38,599 nt of DNA, from contig CAJTSK010000024.1 in the NCBI GenBank assembly GCA_910578835.1, positions 1 through 38,599 of the forward strand. The letters are read 5' to 3'. Below the pieces are notes generated by a model. It made no database searches and was not told where the DNA came from. It saw only the letters and a program-made list of their open reading frames with translations. The stretch comes from an uncultured Muribaculum sp. (GTDB taxonomy: Bacteria > Bacteroidota > Bacteroidia > Bacteroidales > Muribaculaceae). Position numbers and translations under genes: made by a program. Below, one piece after another: positions 25,359 to 34,341 of this stretch (position 1 is its first letter; the number at the start of each line of letters is the position of its first letter).

Positions 25359-27995
25359 TTAGAATTCCTGACCAAGAATGAAGTGGAACTGGCTGCCACC
25401 TTTCTTGCCGAATACAGTGTCGAAACCGTAAGCCCAGTCGATACCCATCATACCGACCATAGGAAGGTAGATACGCACACCGGCGCCGGCGCTTCGCTTG
25501 AGGTCAAACGGCGAGAAGCTCTTGACCTCGGTCCAGGCGTTACCGGCTTCAAGGAAGGTAAGTCCGTAGATTGTGGTCGACTGTGAAAGCATGAACGGGA
25601 AGTGAAGTTCCATGCCGACACGGGCGTAGGCGTAGCCTTCCTGTCCGTAGGGGGTGAACTGTCCGTTTTCATATCCGCGCAACGCGATAGTCTCGGTCGC
25701 ATAAGTGTAAGAGCCTGACATACCGTCGCCACCGACATAGAATGTCTCAAACGGTGATTTGAGCCACTTGTTGTAGCTGCCGAGCAAACCGAAGTCGGCA
25801 CGGGTCATGAACACAAGAGTCCATTTGCCGTCGGGGTCGGTAAGCGGGGTATAGGTACGCGACTTGATGCGGAGTTTCCAGTATTCAATCCATTTGTAAA
25901 GCTGCTTGCGTGACTCGGTGGTGTTCTCCTTTGAAAGGCGTTCCCAGTCCTTGTTACGGTTGAAGAGCGATGCCGGGGGAGTCATCTGCAGGTTTACGGA
26001 GAAGGTAGAACCGCTACGTGTGTAGAGCGGGTTGTCGATAGAGTTGCGCGAGAGTGTCAATCCGAGTACGATAGAGTTTGACACACCGTTGTTCATATAG
26101 TAGAGGTAATCCCAGTTTTTGAGGTAATACCACTGATAGCTCAAGTCCGCCTGGAAGGTGAAGTAGTCATCGGGCCAGCTCAGACGCTTACCGAAACCTA
26201 CTGTCACGCCCACCATCTGAAGTACCTTGTTGGGGTCGTAGGCGTTTTCATATGAGTTCTGGTAATAGTCGGAATAGTTGCTGCCGTAACCGTAGCCGTA
26301 ACCATATCCGCCATATAGGTAGGGGTTATACCAGTTATTGTTGTAGTATGACGAGTTGATACCTGTCTGACGTGCATAATAAGCCGACACGGAGAATGAG
26401 TTGGGTCGCTTGCCGCCAAACCACGGGTCAAGGAATGATATCGAGTAGCTCTGATAATACTTGGCATTGGTCTGCGCGCTGATAGTGAATGTCTGACCTT
26501 CACCCTGAGGTATTAATCCCTTGTATGTGCCGGGACGGAACAGATTCTTGATTGAGAAGTTGGTAAATTTCAATGCGAGTTTACCGATAAGACCTGTCTG
26601 ACCCCAACCAAATGAAATTTCTACCTGGTCGTTGGCTTTTGATTCAAGATTGAAGAGTATGTCGACAGTACCGTTTTCTTCATTCGGCTCGGGACGTATA
26701 TCCATTGTCTCGGGGTCGAAGTGTCCGGTCTGTGCGATTTCACGCGCCGAACGCATAAGGTCATCTTTCTTGAAGAGCTGACCGGGTTTCACACGCAGCT
26801 CACGGCGCACAACCTTTTCATACAGGCGGTCATTACCGTTGATTATGACATTGTTGATGGTAGCCTGAGGACCCTCAAACATTCGGAGCTCAAGAGCGAT
26901 AGAGTCACCCTCGATATTTTTTTCAATCGGCACAAGCTGATAGAAAAGATAACCGTTGTTCATGTAGAGGTTTGCCACGGCGTCGTCATCTTCAGTGATA
27001 CGCTTGTTGAGCAATTTCTGGTTGTACACATCGCCGGGACGTATGTCGAGTATCCTGTCAAGCAACTCTGTCGGGTAGATTGTGTTACCTACCCAGTCGA
27101 TATCGCTGATATAATATTTTTTACCCTCTTCGACATCGATATATACGTCGACTGTCTTTTCGTCATAAGGCACTACGCTGTCTTTCAATATCTTGGCATC
27201 GCGATAGCCTTTCTCATTATATTTCTGGATGATGAGGTCAAGGTCGTTTTCAAAGTCACTTTCCACAAATTTCTTTTGCTTGAAGAGATTAATGAGCTTG
27301 TTTTTCTCATTGGTCTTCTTCATTGTGCGCTGGATAGCGTTGTCGCTTAACACTTCATTGCCTGAAATGTAGATTTTATGGACTTTAACCTTGTTATGCT
27401 TGTCAACTATAATGTTGACTATGTTTTCGTTTGGCGCGGAGAGGTCTTCCACCTGGTCGATTCTCACAGTGGCGTTGCTGAAACCTTTGTCGGCAAAATA
27501 TTTCTTTATAATCGCCGTGGCGCGGTTGACAACGTTAGGGGTAATCTGGTTGCCCTTCATCAGCTGCAGACGCTCTTCGATATCTTTTTTCTCACCTTTG
27601 CTTACTCCATAGTAATTAATTGCCGAGATGCGCGGTTGCGGTTTAAGCGCATATTCGAGCCATGCCTTGTCGCCGGCAATCTTCTCTACTTTTATCTGGA
27701 TGCTGGAGAAAAGGCGCTGACGAGCCAGACGCTTTGCCGCGTTGGTGATGTCAGGACCCGGTATCTCTATACGGTCACCCACGTTAAGACCGGTGTATCC
27801 GATTACGATATAGTCTTCGTAGTTTGGCACTCCCGTCACTTTAATGCCGGCAATCTGATAAGTCTTGGGCATTCCGGAGTAGATGATTGTCGGGTTGTAT
27901 ATAGTGTCTACCGGCTCGTCGTAAAGTGATTTTACTTGGGCGGAGACACACATTCCAAACATGGTTGTCAGTATGAATAGCAGTCTTAAACGCAT
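25359..27995 (-). CDS. bamA: Outer-membrane protein assembly factor BamA
   Basis: An 878-residue outer-membrane insertase. The signal peptide (about 1-19) is followed by POTRA domains (about 45-430, several repeats with the G(N/V)xxxx..I.R pattern) and an Omp85 barrel to the end (QFHFILGQEF, with terminal Phe). It folds and inserts barrel proteins such as SusC. Residues about 546-592 form a Tyr/Gly/Asn-rich insertion with a run of Gly-Tyr dipeptides, probably an extracellular loop. It sits 30 bases after uppS and upstream of the ompH chaperones. Confidence 0.96.
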   Translation of the reverse strand: MRLRLLFILTTMFGMCVSAQVKSLYDEPVDTIYNPTIIYSGMPKTYQIAGIKVTGVPNYEDYIVIGYTGLNVGDRIEIPGPDITNAAKRLARQRLFSSIQIKVEKIAGDKAWLEYALKPQPRISAINYYGVSKGEKKDIEERLQLMKGNQITPNVVNRATAIIKKYFADKGFSNATVRIDQVEDLSAPNENIVNIIVDKHNKVKVHKIYISGNEVLSDNAIQRTMKKTNEKNKLINLFKQKKFVESDFENDLDLIIQKYNEKGYRDAKILKDSVVPYDEKTVDVYIDVEEGKKYYISDIDWVGNTIYPTELLDRILDIRPGDVYNQKLLNKRITEDDDAVANLYMNNGYLFYQLVPIEKNIEGDSIALELRMFEGPQATINNVIINGNDRLYEKVVRRELRVKPGQLFKKDDLMRSAREIAQTGHFDPETMDIRPEPNEENGTVDILFNLESKANDQVEISFGWGQTGLIGKLALKFTNFSIKNLFRPGTYKGLIPQGEGQTFTISAQTNAKYYQSYSISFLDPWFGGKRPNSFSVSAYYARQTGINSSYYNNNWYNPYLYGGYGYGYGYGSNYSDYYQNSYENAYDPNKVLQMVGVTVGFGKRLSWPDDYFTFQADLSYQWYYLKNWDYLYYMNNGVSNSIVLGLTLSRNSIDNPLYTRSGSTFSVNLQMTPPASLFNRNKDWERLSKENTTESRKQLYKWIEYWKLRIKSRTYTPLTDPDGKWTLVFMTRADFGLLGSYNKWLKSPFETFYVGGDGMSGSYTYATETIALRGYENGQFTPYGQEGYAYARVGMELHFPFMLSQSTTIYGLTFLEAGNAWTEVKSFSPFDLKRSAGAGVRIYLPMVGMMGIDWAYGFDTVFGKKGGSQFHFILGQEF

Positions 27996-28025
27996 AATCT
28001 GATGTGATATATAATAGGGTGTTGC

Positions 28026-28787
28026 TTATTCTTGATTTTCGTTGAGTTGTTCACTTGTCAGGCCGAAGCGTCGCTCTCTTCCCTGATACTGGAGAATGGC
28101 GCGACAGAAATCATCCTTGCTGAAGTCAGGCCAGAATGTGGGGGTCACATATATTTCCGAGTAGGCAATCTGCCACAAAAGGAAATTGCTTACGCGGAAA
28201 TCGCCTCCGGTACGTATGAGCAGGTCGGGGTCGGGTATAGCCGCAGTGGAGAGATTCCCGCTTATGGTATCGGGGGTTATGTCATCAACCGTCAGTACTC
28301 CGCTTGCCACGTCGGCGGCGATTCGCCTTGCTGCCTCGGTGATTTCCCAGCGCGAGGAGTAGCTGATGGCGAGTATAAGAGTAAGACCGGTGCAGTGTGA
28401 CGTGTCATCCATACATTTGCACAGACGGTCGTAGGCAAATTTCGGCATACGGCTGAAATCTCCTATCATCGTGAGCCTTACATTGTTTTTAATAAGGTCG
28501 GCAGTCTCGCGCTCGATAGCGATTACGATAAGGTGCATAAGCGCGTCCACTTCAGCCTGAGGACGATTCCAGTTTTCAGTCGAGAAAGTATATAGGGTGA
28601 GGTAGCCTATTCCAAGTTCGGAGGCTATCTCAGTGATTTTTCTTACCGTATTGACTCCTTCAACATGACCTTCCGATCGGTCAAGATTACGTGACTTTGC
28701 CCATCGCCCGTTGCCATCCATGATGATAGCGACGTGCTTTGGTAGCCGGTTGGGGTCTATTTCGTTTATAAGTGACATATCGGTCAT
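28026..28787 (-). CDS. uppS: Isoprenyl transferase (undecaprenyl diphosphate synthase)
   Basis: A 253-residue cis-prenyltransferase that makes the undecaprenyl carrier for peptidoglycan and surface glycans. Motifs: HVAIIMDGNGRWAKSR with catalytic Asp24, TLYTFSTENWNRP, and RTGGDFRVSNFLLWQIAYSE near residues 197-216. ATG 28787 begins one base after the stop of the PorG-like gene, so the two are probably co-translated. An internal ATG at 28778 is an alternative. bamA follows 30 bases later. The length is normal. Confidence 0.97.
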   Translation of the reverse strand: MTDMSLINEIDPNRLPKHVAIIMDGNGRWAKSRNLDRSEGHVEGVNTVRKITEIASELGIGYLTLYTFSTENWNRPQAEVDALMHLIVIAIERETADLIKNNVRLTMIGDFSRMPKFAYDRLCKCMDDTSHCTGLTLILAISYSSRWEITEAARRIAADVASGVLTVDDITPDTISGNLSTAAIPDPDLLIRTGGDFRVSNFLLWQIAYSEIYVTPTFWPDFSKDDFCRAILQYQGRERRFGLTSEQLNENQE

Positions 28788-28788
28788 T

Positions 28789-29475
28789 TTAGTCTACATA
28801 AAAACAATTTTTGCAACGTTCTCCAAATTCGTAGCTTATCGAGAACATGATGAGCGAGTACCAGTCGGTGTTTTTTATAAATGAACTCTTGATGTCGTAG
28901 AGGTCATCGAGCACCGGTCCATCGACATTATCGCCAAATACCTTGGTCATGCTCCATTCAAGTCCAAGATTGATGCGGGGCGCAACCTTGTATCTCACGC
29001 CCAATCCCATAGGGATATTCATAGCCACATGGGTGCCTTCGGATGAAGCTATGGTCACGCCTGCACCGAGCGACAGGTAGGGAGTCCAGCGACGTAGCTT
29101 GCGGTAAGACTCTCCTATGCCGTAATTGAAGAAATTAAATTCGACTCTTGCTCCCAGGTCGTAGACGGTAGAGGTAAATTCGTAAGTCTGACCGCCCGGA
29201 TATACATTTTCCATGTCAGCGCTGTTTCCGCTCAGCCCCGCGGTGGTAAACATACCTTTTATCGCCCAGCGGGTATTCATGATGTAGCGGAATGACGCTC
29301 CTGCCGCAAAGCCGGGGTGGCTCATGAAATTTGCCGTGTTTGCATCGCCCAGATATCCGCTTACACCAAGCGAGGCGCCTATGTCAAATTTATAGGCGGC
29401 TTCTTGCGATGCAGCTTTGTTAGGCGATAAGACCGACAACATTGCGATTAAGAGCGTTACAGCAAATATTTTCAT
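28789..29475 (-). CDS. PorG/DUF6089-like outer-membrane beta-barrel protein
   Basis: A 228-residue protein with a signal peptide (about 1-23, ending KAASQ) and alternating beta strands typical of a small barrel (FDIGASLGVSGYLGD, AGASFRYIMNTRWAIKG, YLSLGAGVTIAS). The place before uppS and bamA and the GYLGD/N motif match the PorG-type family, whose Porphyromonas member belongs to the type IX secretion apparatus. Relatives also occur in Bacteroidales without that system, so the function here is open. The frame continues upstream to 29667, but ATG 29475 overlaps the stop of the preceding gene (ATGA) and starts a signal peptide. C-terminal CKNCFYVD has two cysteines. Confidence 0.75.
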   Translation of the reverse strand: MKIFAVTLLIAMLSVLSPNKAASQEAAYKFDIGASLGVSGYLGDANTANFMSHPGFAAGASFRYIMNTRWAIKGMFTTAGLSGNSADMENVYPGGQTYEFTSTVYDLGARVEFNFFNYGIGESYRKLRRWTPYLSLGAGVTIASSEGTHVAMNIPMGLGVRYKVAPRINLGLEWSMTKVFGDNVDGPVLDDLYDIKSSFIKNTDWYSLIMFSISYEFGERCKNCFYVD

Positions 29476-31010
29476 ATCAGCGGCTTGAATGTTAGCCTGT
29501 TGATTACGCCCCTCCACACCTGGGGATATAGCGTGCCTGAGGCGCTGTCGCCGCCATATAGATAGATGTAAGGACATTCCCAAGTGGTGACGGGTGTCAC
29601 GGCGCGGCTGTTTTCGCCAAGCGGCATAAGCCAAGCGGGAATCTCGGGTGACGCCATCTCGTTCCATACAGGGGCGGCGCTGCGACTTCCAAGTTCCGAC
29701 TCCCAGATTACGATGTCGGCATTGTAGAATGAGTGTATGTAAGAGGGGAACTGCAAGAGGTTATCGGCGCGTTCCCATGTGATACCCATGTTGCGTGACA
29801 CATATACATAATTAGACACGTTGCCGTCGGCAAGCTTGCCTCCTGTAGCAAACAAGGTGAATTCCTTGGTCATTCTCCAGCTCTTGTTAGCCTTGCGGTA
29901 AGTGAAATAGGGGAAAAGCGACATGCCTTCTTTTGCCCTGTCAATCGGGGTTTCGCTGATTTTAGCCCATATAGAGCCGTCGTAGCTCCATGTGGCGCCG
30001 GTCAGGTTGCCATTGGCGATTTTTCCGCCGACAAATATAGCCTGCGGACCGTCAGCCCATTTTGAGCCTTCCATAAGGAGCAGGTCACTTGTGCCTGACA
30101 CGGGGCAGTCGGCGGGTACTTTTGCCGCGCTTCCGTCGTCAGGATATGTGGCGAAGTAATACTCGTCGCCTGATTTCTTCACGCCGAGTATCTGTGACTC
30201 GTAAGCACCGTATATGTGGCTCCATGTCTCGCCGGTGGTGCTCCATGACTTTCCGTCGGTTGAGGTATACATGGCTCCGTTGTGGTCAAGGGCGAAGAAT
30301 GCGTCATCGTTTGACACGATGGAGCGTATGTCAAGACCGGCGGGCAATGTTGCGGTTGAAGTAAGTTCAATTGCCTCGAAGGGATTGTCCATCGCCGCTA
30401 TGTGACAGCTTCCGTCGGTGCCGGTTATGAAGGTGTACACTTTGTCTCCATGGAGAAGTGTGCGCTGATTTTCAGGGTTTCCGGGAATCTGTTGCCATGC
30501 GAGGCGATCCCATACCAGAGAGTCGCTTTTCACTTTGTGTACATTGACCTTGATGCTGTATTGCTGGGTGTACTGCTCGTTGAGCGAGGTCACGCGCGCA
30601 ATCACGCCACCGGCTGCGAAGTCAATGCTGTCGCGCATTGATGAGCTGTAAGTGATTGTGGTGTCTTTCATCACCGAGCTGTTGCGTATAAGAAGTTCTA
30701 TCTTTGAACTGCCTGATGTGCCGATGTTCGGGATGAGTTTGGAGATGTCAGTTCCGTAAGGAAGTGAGTCGGCATTGAATATCTTGCCGTTTTCCAAGTC
30801 AATAGTGAAAAATATCGAGTCAAGGTTAGCCAGGACCTTGTTGTTAGCCTTTAAGTTGAATGATGTAATCGCCGTACTTGAATACATGGTTTCCGATGTG
30901 TAACCTGTATCTTCTGCTGCGATGCTGCTGTTGGAGTCATCATTACAAGCGGTCAATCCTGCCGACATTGCTAATGCGATGGAGATGTATGACCCTAATT
31001 TCTTTATCAT
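29472..31010 (-). CDS. DUF6242-like lipoprotein with propeller-type repeats
   Basis: A 512-residue lipoprotein with lipobox Cys22 (LTAC), followed by Asn-Asp-Asp, which suggests surface exposure. The first 150 residues are beta-rich. From about 170 on, repeated strands with Ser-x-Asp-G-x-x-W patterns (YTSTDGKSW, WSYDGSIWAKI, YVSRNMGITWERA) look like a beta-propeller of sortilin/BNR type. It resembles the Bacteroidales DUF6242 family, which has no known function. It leads the envelope cluster and its stop overlaps the start of the PorG-like gene by four bases, so the two proteins are probably made together. Confidence 0.7.
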   Translation of the reverse strand: MIKKLGSYISIALAMSAGLTACNDDSNSSIAAEDTGYTSETMYSSTAITSFNLKANNKVLANLDSIFFTIDLENGKIFNADSLPYGTDISKLIPNIGTSGSSKIELLIRNSSVMKDTTITYSSSMRDSIDFAAGGVIARVTSLNEQYTQQYSIKVNVHKVKSDSLVWDRLAWQQIPGNPENQRTLLHGDKVYTFITGTDGSCHIAAMDNPFEAIELTSTATLPAGLDIRSIVSNDDAFFALDHNGAMYTSTDGKSWSTTGETWSHIYGAYESQILGVKKSGDEYYFATYPDDGSAAKVPADCPVSGTSDLLLMEGSKWADGPQAIFVGGKIANGNLTGATWSYDGSIWAKISETPIDRAKEGMSLFPYFTYRKANKSWRMTKEFTLFATGGKLADGNVSNYVYVSRNMGITWERADNLLQFPSYIHSFYNADIVIWESELGSRSAAPVWNEMASPEIPAWLMPLGENSRAVTPVTTWECPYIYLYGGDSASGTLYPQVWRGVINRLTFKPLI

Positions 31011-31039
31011 ATATTATGTAGACGTTAATTTTCAAACTG

Positions 31040-31047
31040 CAAATTTA
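31040..31047 (-). promoter_or_regulatory. TAnnTTTG -7 box at the head of the envelope cluster
   Basis: On the minus strand this reads TAAATTTG, an exact match. The leader to ATG 31010 would be about 25 bases. No clear -33 element is seen. It probably drives DUF6242, the PorG-like gene, uppS and bamA. Confidence 0.5.
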
Positions 31048-31125
31048 GCAACATTTTCCTTATTTCCCTAAAACCGTTCCGTAATTGTAAATATTTAGAA
31101 GGTTATTGACGCTTTTTATGGCTTT

Positions 31126-32127
31126 TTAACGCCACAAAAAGGGGTTGTTGCTGAAATAGTAGAGGTGATTGTTGCCAATTGTTAATACTCGGTCAGGCAA
31201 CTGCGGCAACTTTGGAGCTTTAACGCCATCTATAAGAGAGACAGGAGCTGTCTCTATGCGAGCCATATCCCACAACCCGCTGTCAATAAACGATTGCAGC
31301 AGCTTTGCGCCTCCTTCGACAAGCACCGATGTTATACCTTGTGAAAAGAGCTGGGTCAGGTAGCCCTCGATAGATTCTGCCGAGGGAATACCGGTGACGA
31401 CAATCGAGTCGTGCCTGTTGGTCAGTAATTTACATTCGGAAGGTGGATTGCCGGCAATGACAGGTCGTGGATTTCGTCCGTGCCAGTGGCGCACATCCAA
31501 TAATGGATTGTCAGCCTTGACGGTACCGCTGCCTACAAGGATTGCGTCGCTGAGAGAGCGTAGCCTGTGGGTGAGAGCTTTAGTGACAGGAGTGGAAAAA
31601 ATTGCGGGCGATTCCTCTGCCGCACGTTTGCAGTCGATATATCCGTCGCGGCTTTGTGCCCACTTCAATGTCACCCATGGTCTGTGATATGTGTGTGCCG
31701 TCATGAATACCGGATTTATTTCCTTGCACTCTTTTTCCAGGACACCTACTACGACTTCCACACCTGCGTCGCGCAACATGTTGATGCCTCTGCCGCTTAC
31801 CTTATCATTGGGGTCGGTTGAGCCTACGGCCACACGCGGTATGCCGCTGTCGATTATAAGTTTCGAGCAAGGAGGTGTCTTGCCGTAGTGGGAACATGGT
31901 TCAAGGGTGACATATATGGTTGAGTCTTTTAGTAGCGACCTGTCTTTCACCGAGGCAACAGCGTTGACCTCGGCATGACCTTCTCCGCAACGGCGGTGAT
32001 AGCCTTCTCCTATAATCTTGCCGTCGTGGACTATCACTGCGCCCACCATCGGGTTAGGCGACGTGTTGCCGAGTCCGTGACCTGCCAGCTCGATGGCACG
32101 TCTCATAAATCGTTGGTCTATATTCAT
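31126..32127 (-). CDS. ribD: Bifunctional riboflavin biosynthesis deaminase/reductase
   Basis: A 333-residue enzyme catalysing two steps of riboflavin synthesis: deamination of the pyrimidine intermediate and reduction of its ribosyl chain. The N-terminal deaminase has zinc ligands His51, Cys78 and Cys87, with catalytic Glu53 (HAEVNA, PCSHYGKTPPC). The C-terminal reductase (about 150-333) shows LKWAQSRDG and VLVEGGAKLLQSF. The gene is divergent from prmC across 45 bases. No FMN riboswitch is visible in that short space, so this copy is not controlled in that way from the sequence seen. Confidence 0.96.
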   Translation of the reverse strand: MNIDQRFMRRAIELAGHGLGNTSPNPMVGAVIVHDGKIIGEGYHRRCGEGHAEVNAVASVKDRSLLKDSTIYVTLEPCSHYGKTPPCSKLIIDSGIPRVAVGSTDPNDKVSGRGINMLRDAGVEVVVGVLEKECKEINPVFMTAHTYHRPWVTLKWAQSRDGYIDCKRAAEESPAIFSTPVTKALTHRLRSLSDAILVGSGTVKADNPLLDVRHWHGRNPRPVIAGNPPSECKLLTNRHDSIVVTGIPSAESIEGYLTQLFSQGITSVLVEGGAKLLQSFIDSGLWDMARIETAPVSLIDGVKAPKLPQLPDRVLTIGNNHLYYFSNNPFLWR

Positions 32128-32159
32128 CGGTAAAGTTTTTATTGTTGGATAAAAGTAGC

Positions 32160-32167
32160 TAAATTTG
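32160..32167 (+). promoter_or_regulatory. TAnnTTTG -7 box of prmC
   Basis: TAAATTTG is an exact match and ends six bases before the prmC ATG at 32173, about where transcription should begin. A leaderless mRNA is likely if this box is used. The -33 element is weak. Confidence 0.5.
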
Positions 32168-32172
32168 CCGAT

Positions 32173-33048
32173 ATGACAAGTGACATTAAGCTAAAAGATT
32201 TTATTTCCGGCATAAGACGCCGTCTTTTGCCTGTTTATCCCGATGGCGAAGCCGAGGCGATGACGCGTGTTATTGTCGAGGAGCTGCTCGGTTATACTCC
32301 GGTCGACGCGGTGTTGAAAAGCGATGCCCCGGTGTCTGACTTCATGCAGTCGCATGCCGATGCTGTCGTGGAGCGGCTACTGCGTTATGAGCCTATACAA
32401 TATATATTTGGCAAGACTTCGTTCTGCGGGCTGGAGCTGAAAGTGACACCCGCAGTGCTGATACCCCGTCCGGAGACCGCCGGACTTGTCGACATGATTG
32501 TAAAAGAGTGGGGCGAGCGCACTGATTTACATGTGATGGATTTTTGCACGGGGTCGGGGTGTATAGCTGTGGCTCTTGCGCGTGGGTTGAAGTTCCCTAT
32601 TGTGGATGCGGTCGACATCTCTTCCGATGCGCTTGCCGTAGCGCGTGAAAATGCCGCCTCCCTGAAAGTAAAGGTCAGTTTCCGTCAGGAAGATGTGCTG
32701 ACACTGGTTCCGCCTGTTGAACCTCTCTACGATATTATCGTCAGCAATCCTCCCTATATCACCGACCGTGAGCGCGCCGACATGGAGCGCAATGTACTTG
32801 ATTATGAGCCTGAAATCGCCCTCTTTGTGCCTGACAGTGAGCCGTTGCGCTATTATGAGCCTATCGGTGTTTATGCAGTAAAAGCCCTGAAGCCGGGAGG
32901 CAAGCTCTATTTCGAGATAAATCCCGATTATGCAGGGGCGATTACTTCCATGCTTGAAAGCGTCGGATTTAAGGATGTTGTCACTGAAGCCGACATGTAT
33001 GGTAAACAGCGGTTTATAATAGCCGTTTCGCCGCTTGATTATGATTAA
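32173..33048 (+). CDS. prmC: Peptide chain release factor N5-glutamine methyltransferase
   Basis: A 291-residue SAM-dependent enzyme that methylates the Gln of the GGQ motif in release factors. The N-terminal helical domain includes PIQYIFGKTSFCGLELKV. The methyltransferase domain carries DFCTGSGCIAVALA near residues 119-132 and the catalytic SNPPY with Asn192-Tyr195. It is the first gene of a short operon and overlaps recX by eight bases. The start codon lies very close to the promoter box. Confidence 0.96.
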   Translation: MTSDIKLKDFISGIRRRLLPVYPDGEAEAMTRVIVEELLGYTPVDAVLKSDAPVSDFMQSHADAVVERLLRYEPIQYIFGKTSFCGLELKVTPAVLIPRPETAGLVDMIVKEWGERTDLHVMDFCTGSGCIAVALARGLKFPIVDAVDISSDALAVARENAASLKVKVSFRQEDVLTLVPPVEPLYDIIVSNPPYITDRERADMERNVLDYEPEIALFVPDSEPLRYYEPIGVYAVKALKPGGKLYFEINPDYAGAITSMLESVGFKDVVTEADMYGKQRFIIAVSPLDYD

Positions 33049-33535
33049 GAAAAAGCAATTGTCGGCTGATGAGGCGCTTGTGCGTCTTGAATTGTTATGT
33101 GCGAGGTCGGAGCAATGCACATTTGAGGTGATGCAGAAGTTGCTCCGGTGGGGCATTCCCGCTTCCGACCGGGAGCGCATAGTGGATTCGCTCGTTGACA
33201 GGCGTTTTGTTGACGATGCGCGTTATGCATCGGCTTATGCCCGCAGCAAATTTCTTTTCAGCCGTTGGGGGCGGAAGAAGATCAGGCTCGGTCTTGTCGC
33301 CAAGCGTGTGTCACGTCAGCTTATTGACGATGCGGTGACTGCCGCGACGGAAGAGGAGAGCTATATTGACACCCTGCGCGGATTGATGCGCTCAAAGGCG
33401 CGTCAGATGGAGCGTCCTATCTGTCGGGAAGATGCTTTGAAGGTGTGCCGTTTTGCCATGCAGCGCGGTTTTGAGTGGGACTATGTGTCGAAGGTGCTCG
33501 ACGAATTGCGCCGTGGTGAATATGGAGATATTTAG
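33041..33535 (+). CDS. recX: RecX-family regulator of RecA
   Basis: A 164-residue all-helical protein with the three-repeat RecX layout: ALVRLELLCARSEQCTFEVMQKLLRWG, then VDSLVDRRFVDDARYASAYARSKFLFSRWGRKKIRLGL, then a final helical repeat. RecX limits RecA filaments. The frame also opens at TTG 33035, but ATG 33041 is better. It overlaps prmC by eight bases and the ComF-like gene by fourteen, so the three are translationally coupled. The sequence is diverged, as usual in Bacteroidetes. Confidence 0.88.
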   Translation: MIKKKQLSADEALVRLELLCARSEQCTFEVMQKLLRWGIPASDRERIVDSLVDRRFVDDARYASAYARSKFLFSRWGRKKIRLGLVAKRVSRQLIDDAVTAATEEESYIDTLRGLMRSKARQMERPICREDALKVCRFAMQRGFEWDYVSKVLDELRRGEYGDI

Positions 33536-34217
33536 CAGGCTCGTTGACCTTATATATCCGCGCGTATGCGAGGTGTGTGGGCGTTCGCTTATAGCCGGCG
33601 AGGAGGTGATGTGTCTGCATTGCGCCTACGACCTTCCGCGCACCAACGTACACCGCGACCATTTCAACATGATTCATCAACGCCTTGCCACAGTGGCGAC
33701 TCCCGTGAATCGTGCTGCCGGATATTTCCATTATTACCGTGAAGGAGTCTACAACGACATAATCCACCGTGCCAAATATCAGGGTCGCCCGGTGCTTATG
33801 CGCGCTATGGGGGAGAGGTTTGCGCAAGAACTTGCCGCTGACGGCTTTTTTGACGGTATCGACCTCGTGATTCCCGTCCCGCTCCACTGGATTAAGCTTA
33901 TAAGGCGCGGCTACAATCAGACCCGCTATCTTGCCGAGGGCATAAGTCGCGTGACCGGAATTGCCATCGGCGACCATCTTGTCGCAAGGCGCGGTCACTC
34001 TACCCAGACATCGCGCAGCGATTTTGCCCGATGGCTCAACGCGCAGTCGGTCTACGGGGTGCGCAATGCGCGCAGTCTCGACGGCAGGCATATACTTATT
34101 GTCGATGATGTAATCACAACCGGCTCAACGATGATTGCCTGCTGCAATGCAATACTTTCCGCGGCTCCAACGGCACGTATTTCTGTGCTGTCGCTTGGAG
34201 TCGCGCATATGAGCTGA
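33522..34217 (+). CDS. ComF-family phosphoribosyltransferase-like protein
   Basis: A 231-residue protein with an N-terminal zinc ribbon (Cys16, Cys19, Cys31, Cys34) and a C-terminal phosphoribosyltransferase fold. The PRPP-binding loop ILIVDDVITTGST lies near residues 188-200, preceded by IPVPLHWIKLIRRGYNQTRYLAEG. ComF proteins act in DNA uptake in naturally competent bacteria, but the family is also present in bacteria not known to be competent. I chose ATG 33522, which overlaps recX by 14 bases, because it begins just before the zinc ribbon; the longer frame from 33453 lies inside recX. Confidence 0.9.
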   Translation: MEIFSRLVDLIYPRVCEVCGRSLIAGEEVMCLHCAYDLPRTNVHRDHFNMIHQRLATVATPVNRAAGYFHYYREGVYNDIIHRAKYQGRPVLMRAMGERFAQELAADGFFDGIDLVIPVPLHWIKLIRRGYNQTRYLAEGISRVTGIAIGDHLVARRGHSTQTSRSDFARWLNAQSVYGVRNARSLDGRHILIVDDVITTGSTMIACCNAILSAAPTARISVLSLGVAHMS

Positions 34218-34341
34218 CATTTTTGGCTCGCTAAAGGAACTTTATCAGTTGTTAAATGTTATTACCGTAGAGGGCTGATTTACACCCTCGCGATTGGTAT
34301 TTTTTCATCATAACAACATCAACCAACAAACTAAAGTGACC

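Noticed and set aside
27378..27929. 183-residue plus-strand open frame
   Set aside because: It lies wholly inside bamA on the other strand and has no recognisable motif; bamA itself is unmistakable.
33417..34091. 224-residue minus-strand open frame
   Set aside because: It is antisense to recX and the ComF-like gene, with no domain signature.
34270..34305. GAGGG/CCCTC hairpin followed by a T run, as a terminator after the ComF-like gene
   Set aside because: The stem is only five pairs with a ten-base loop, and the T run begins nine or more bases downstream; too weak to call.
34298..34305. TATTTTTT as a promoter for glpA
   Set aside because: The final G of TAnnTTTG is missing and no TTG lies at the right distance.
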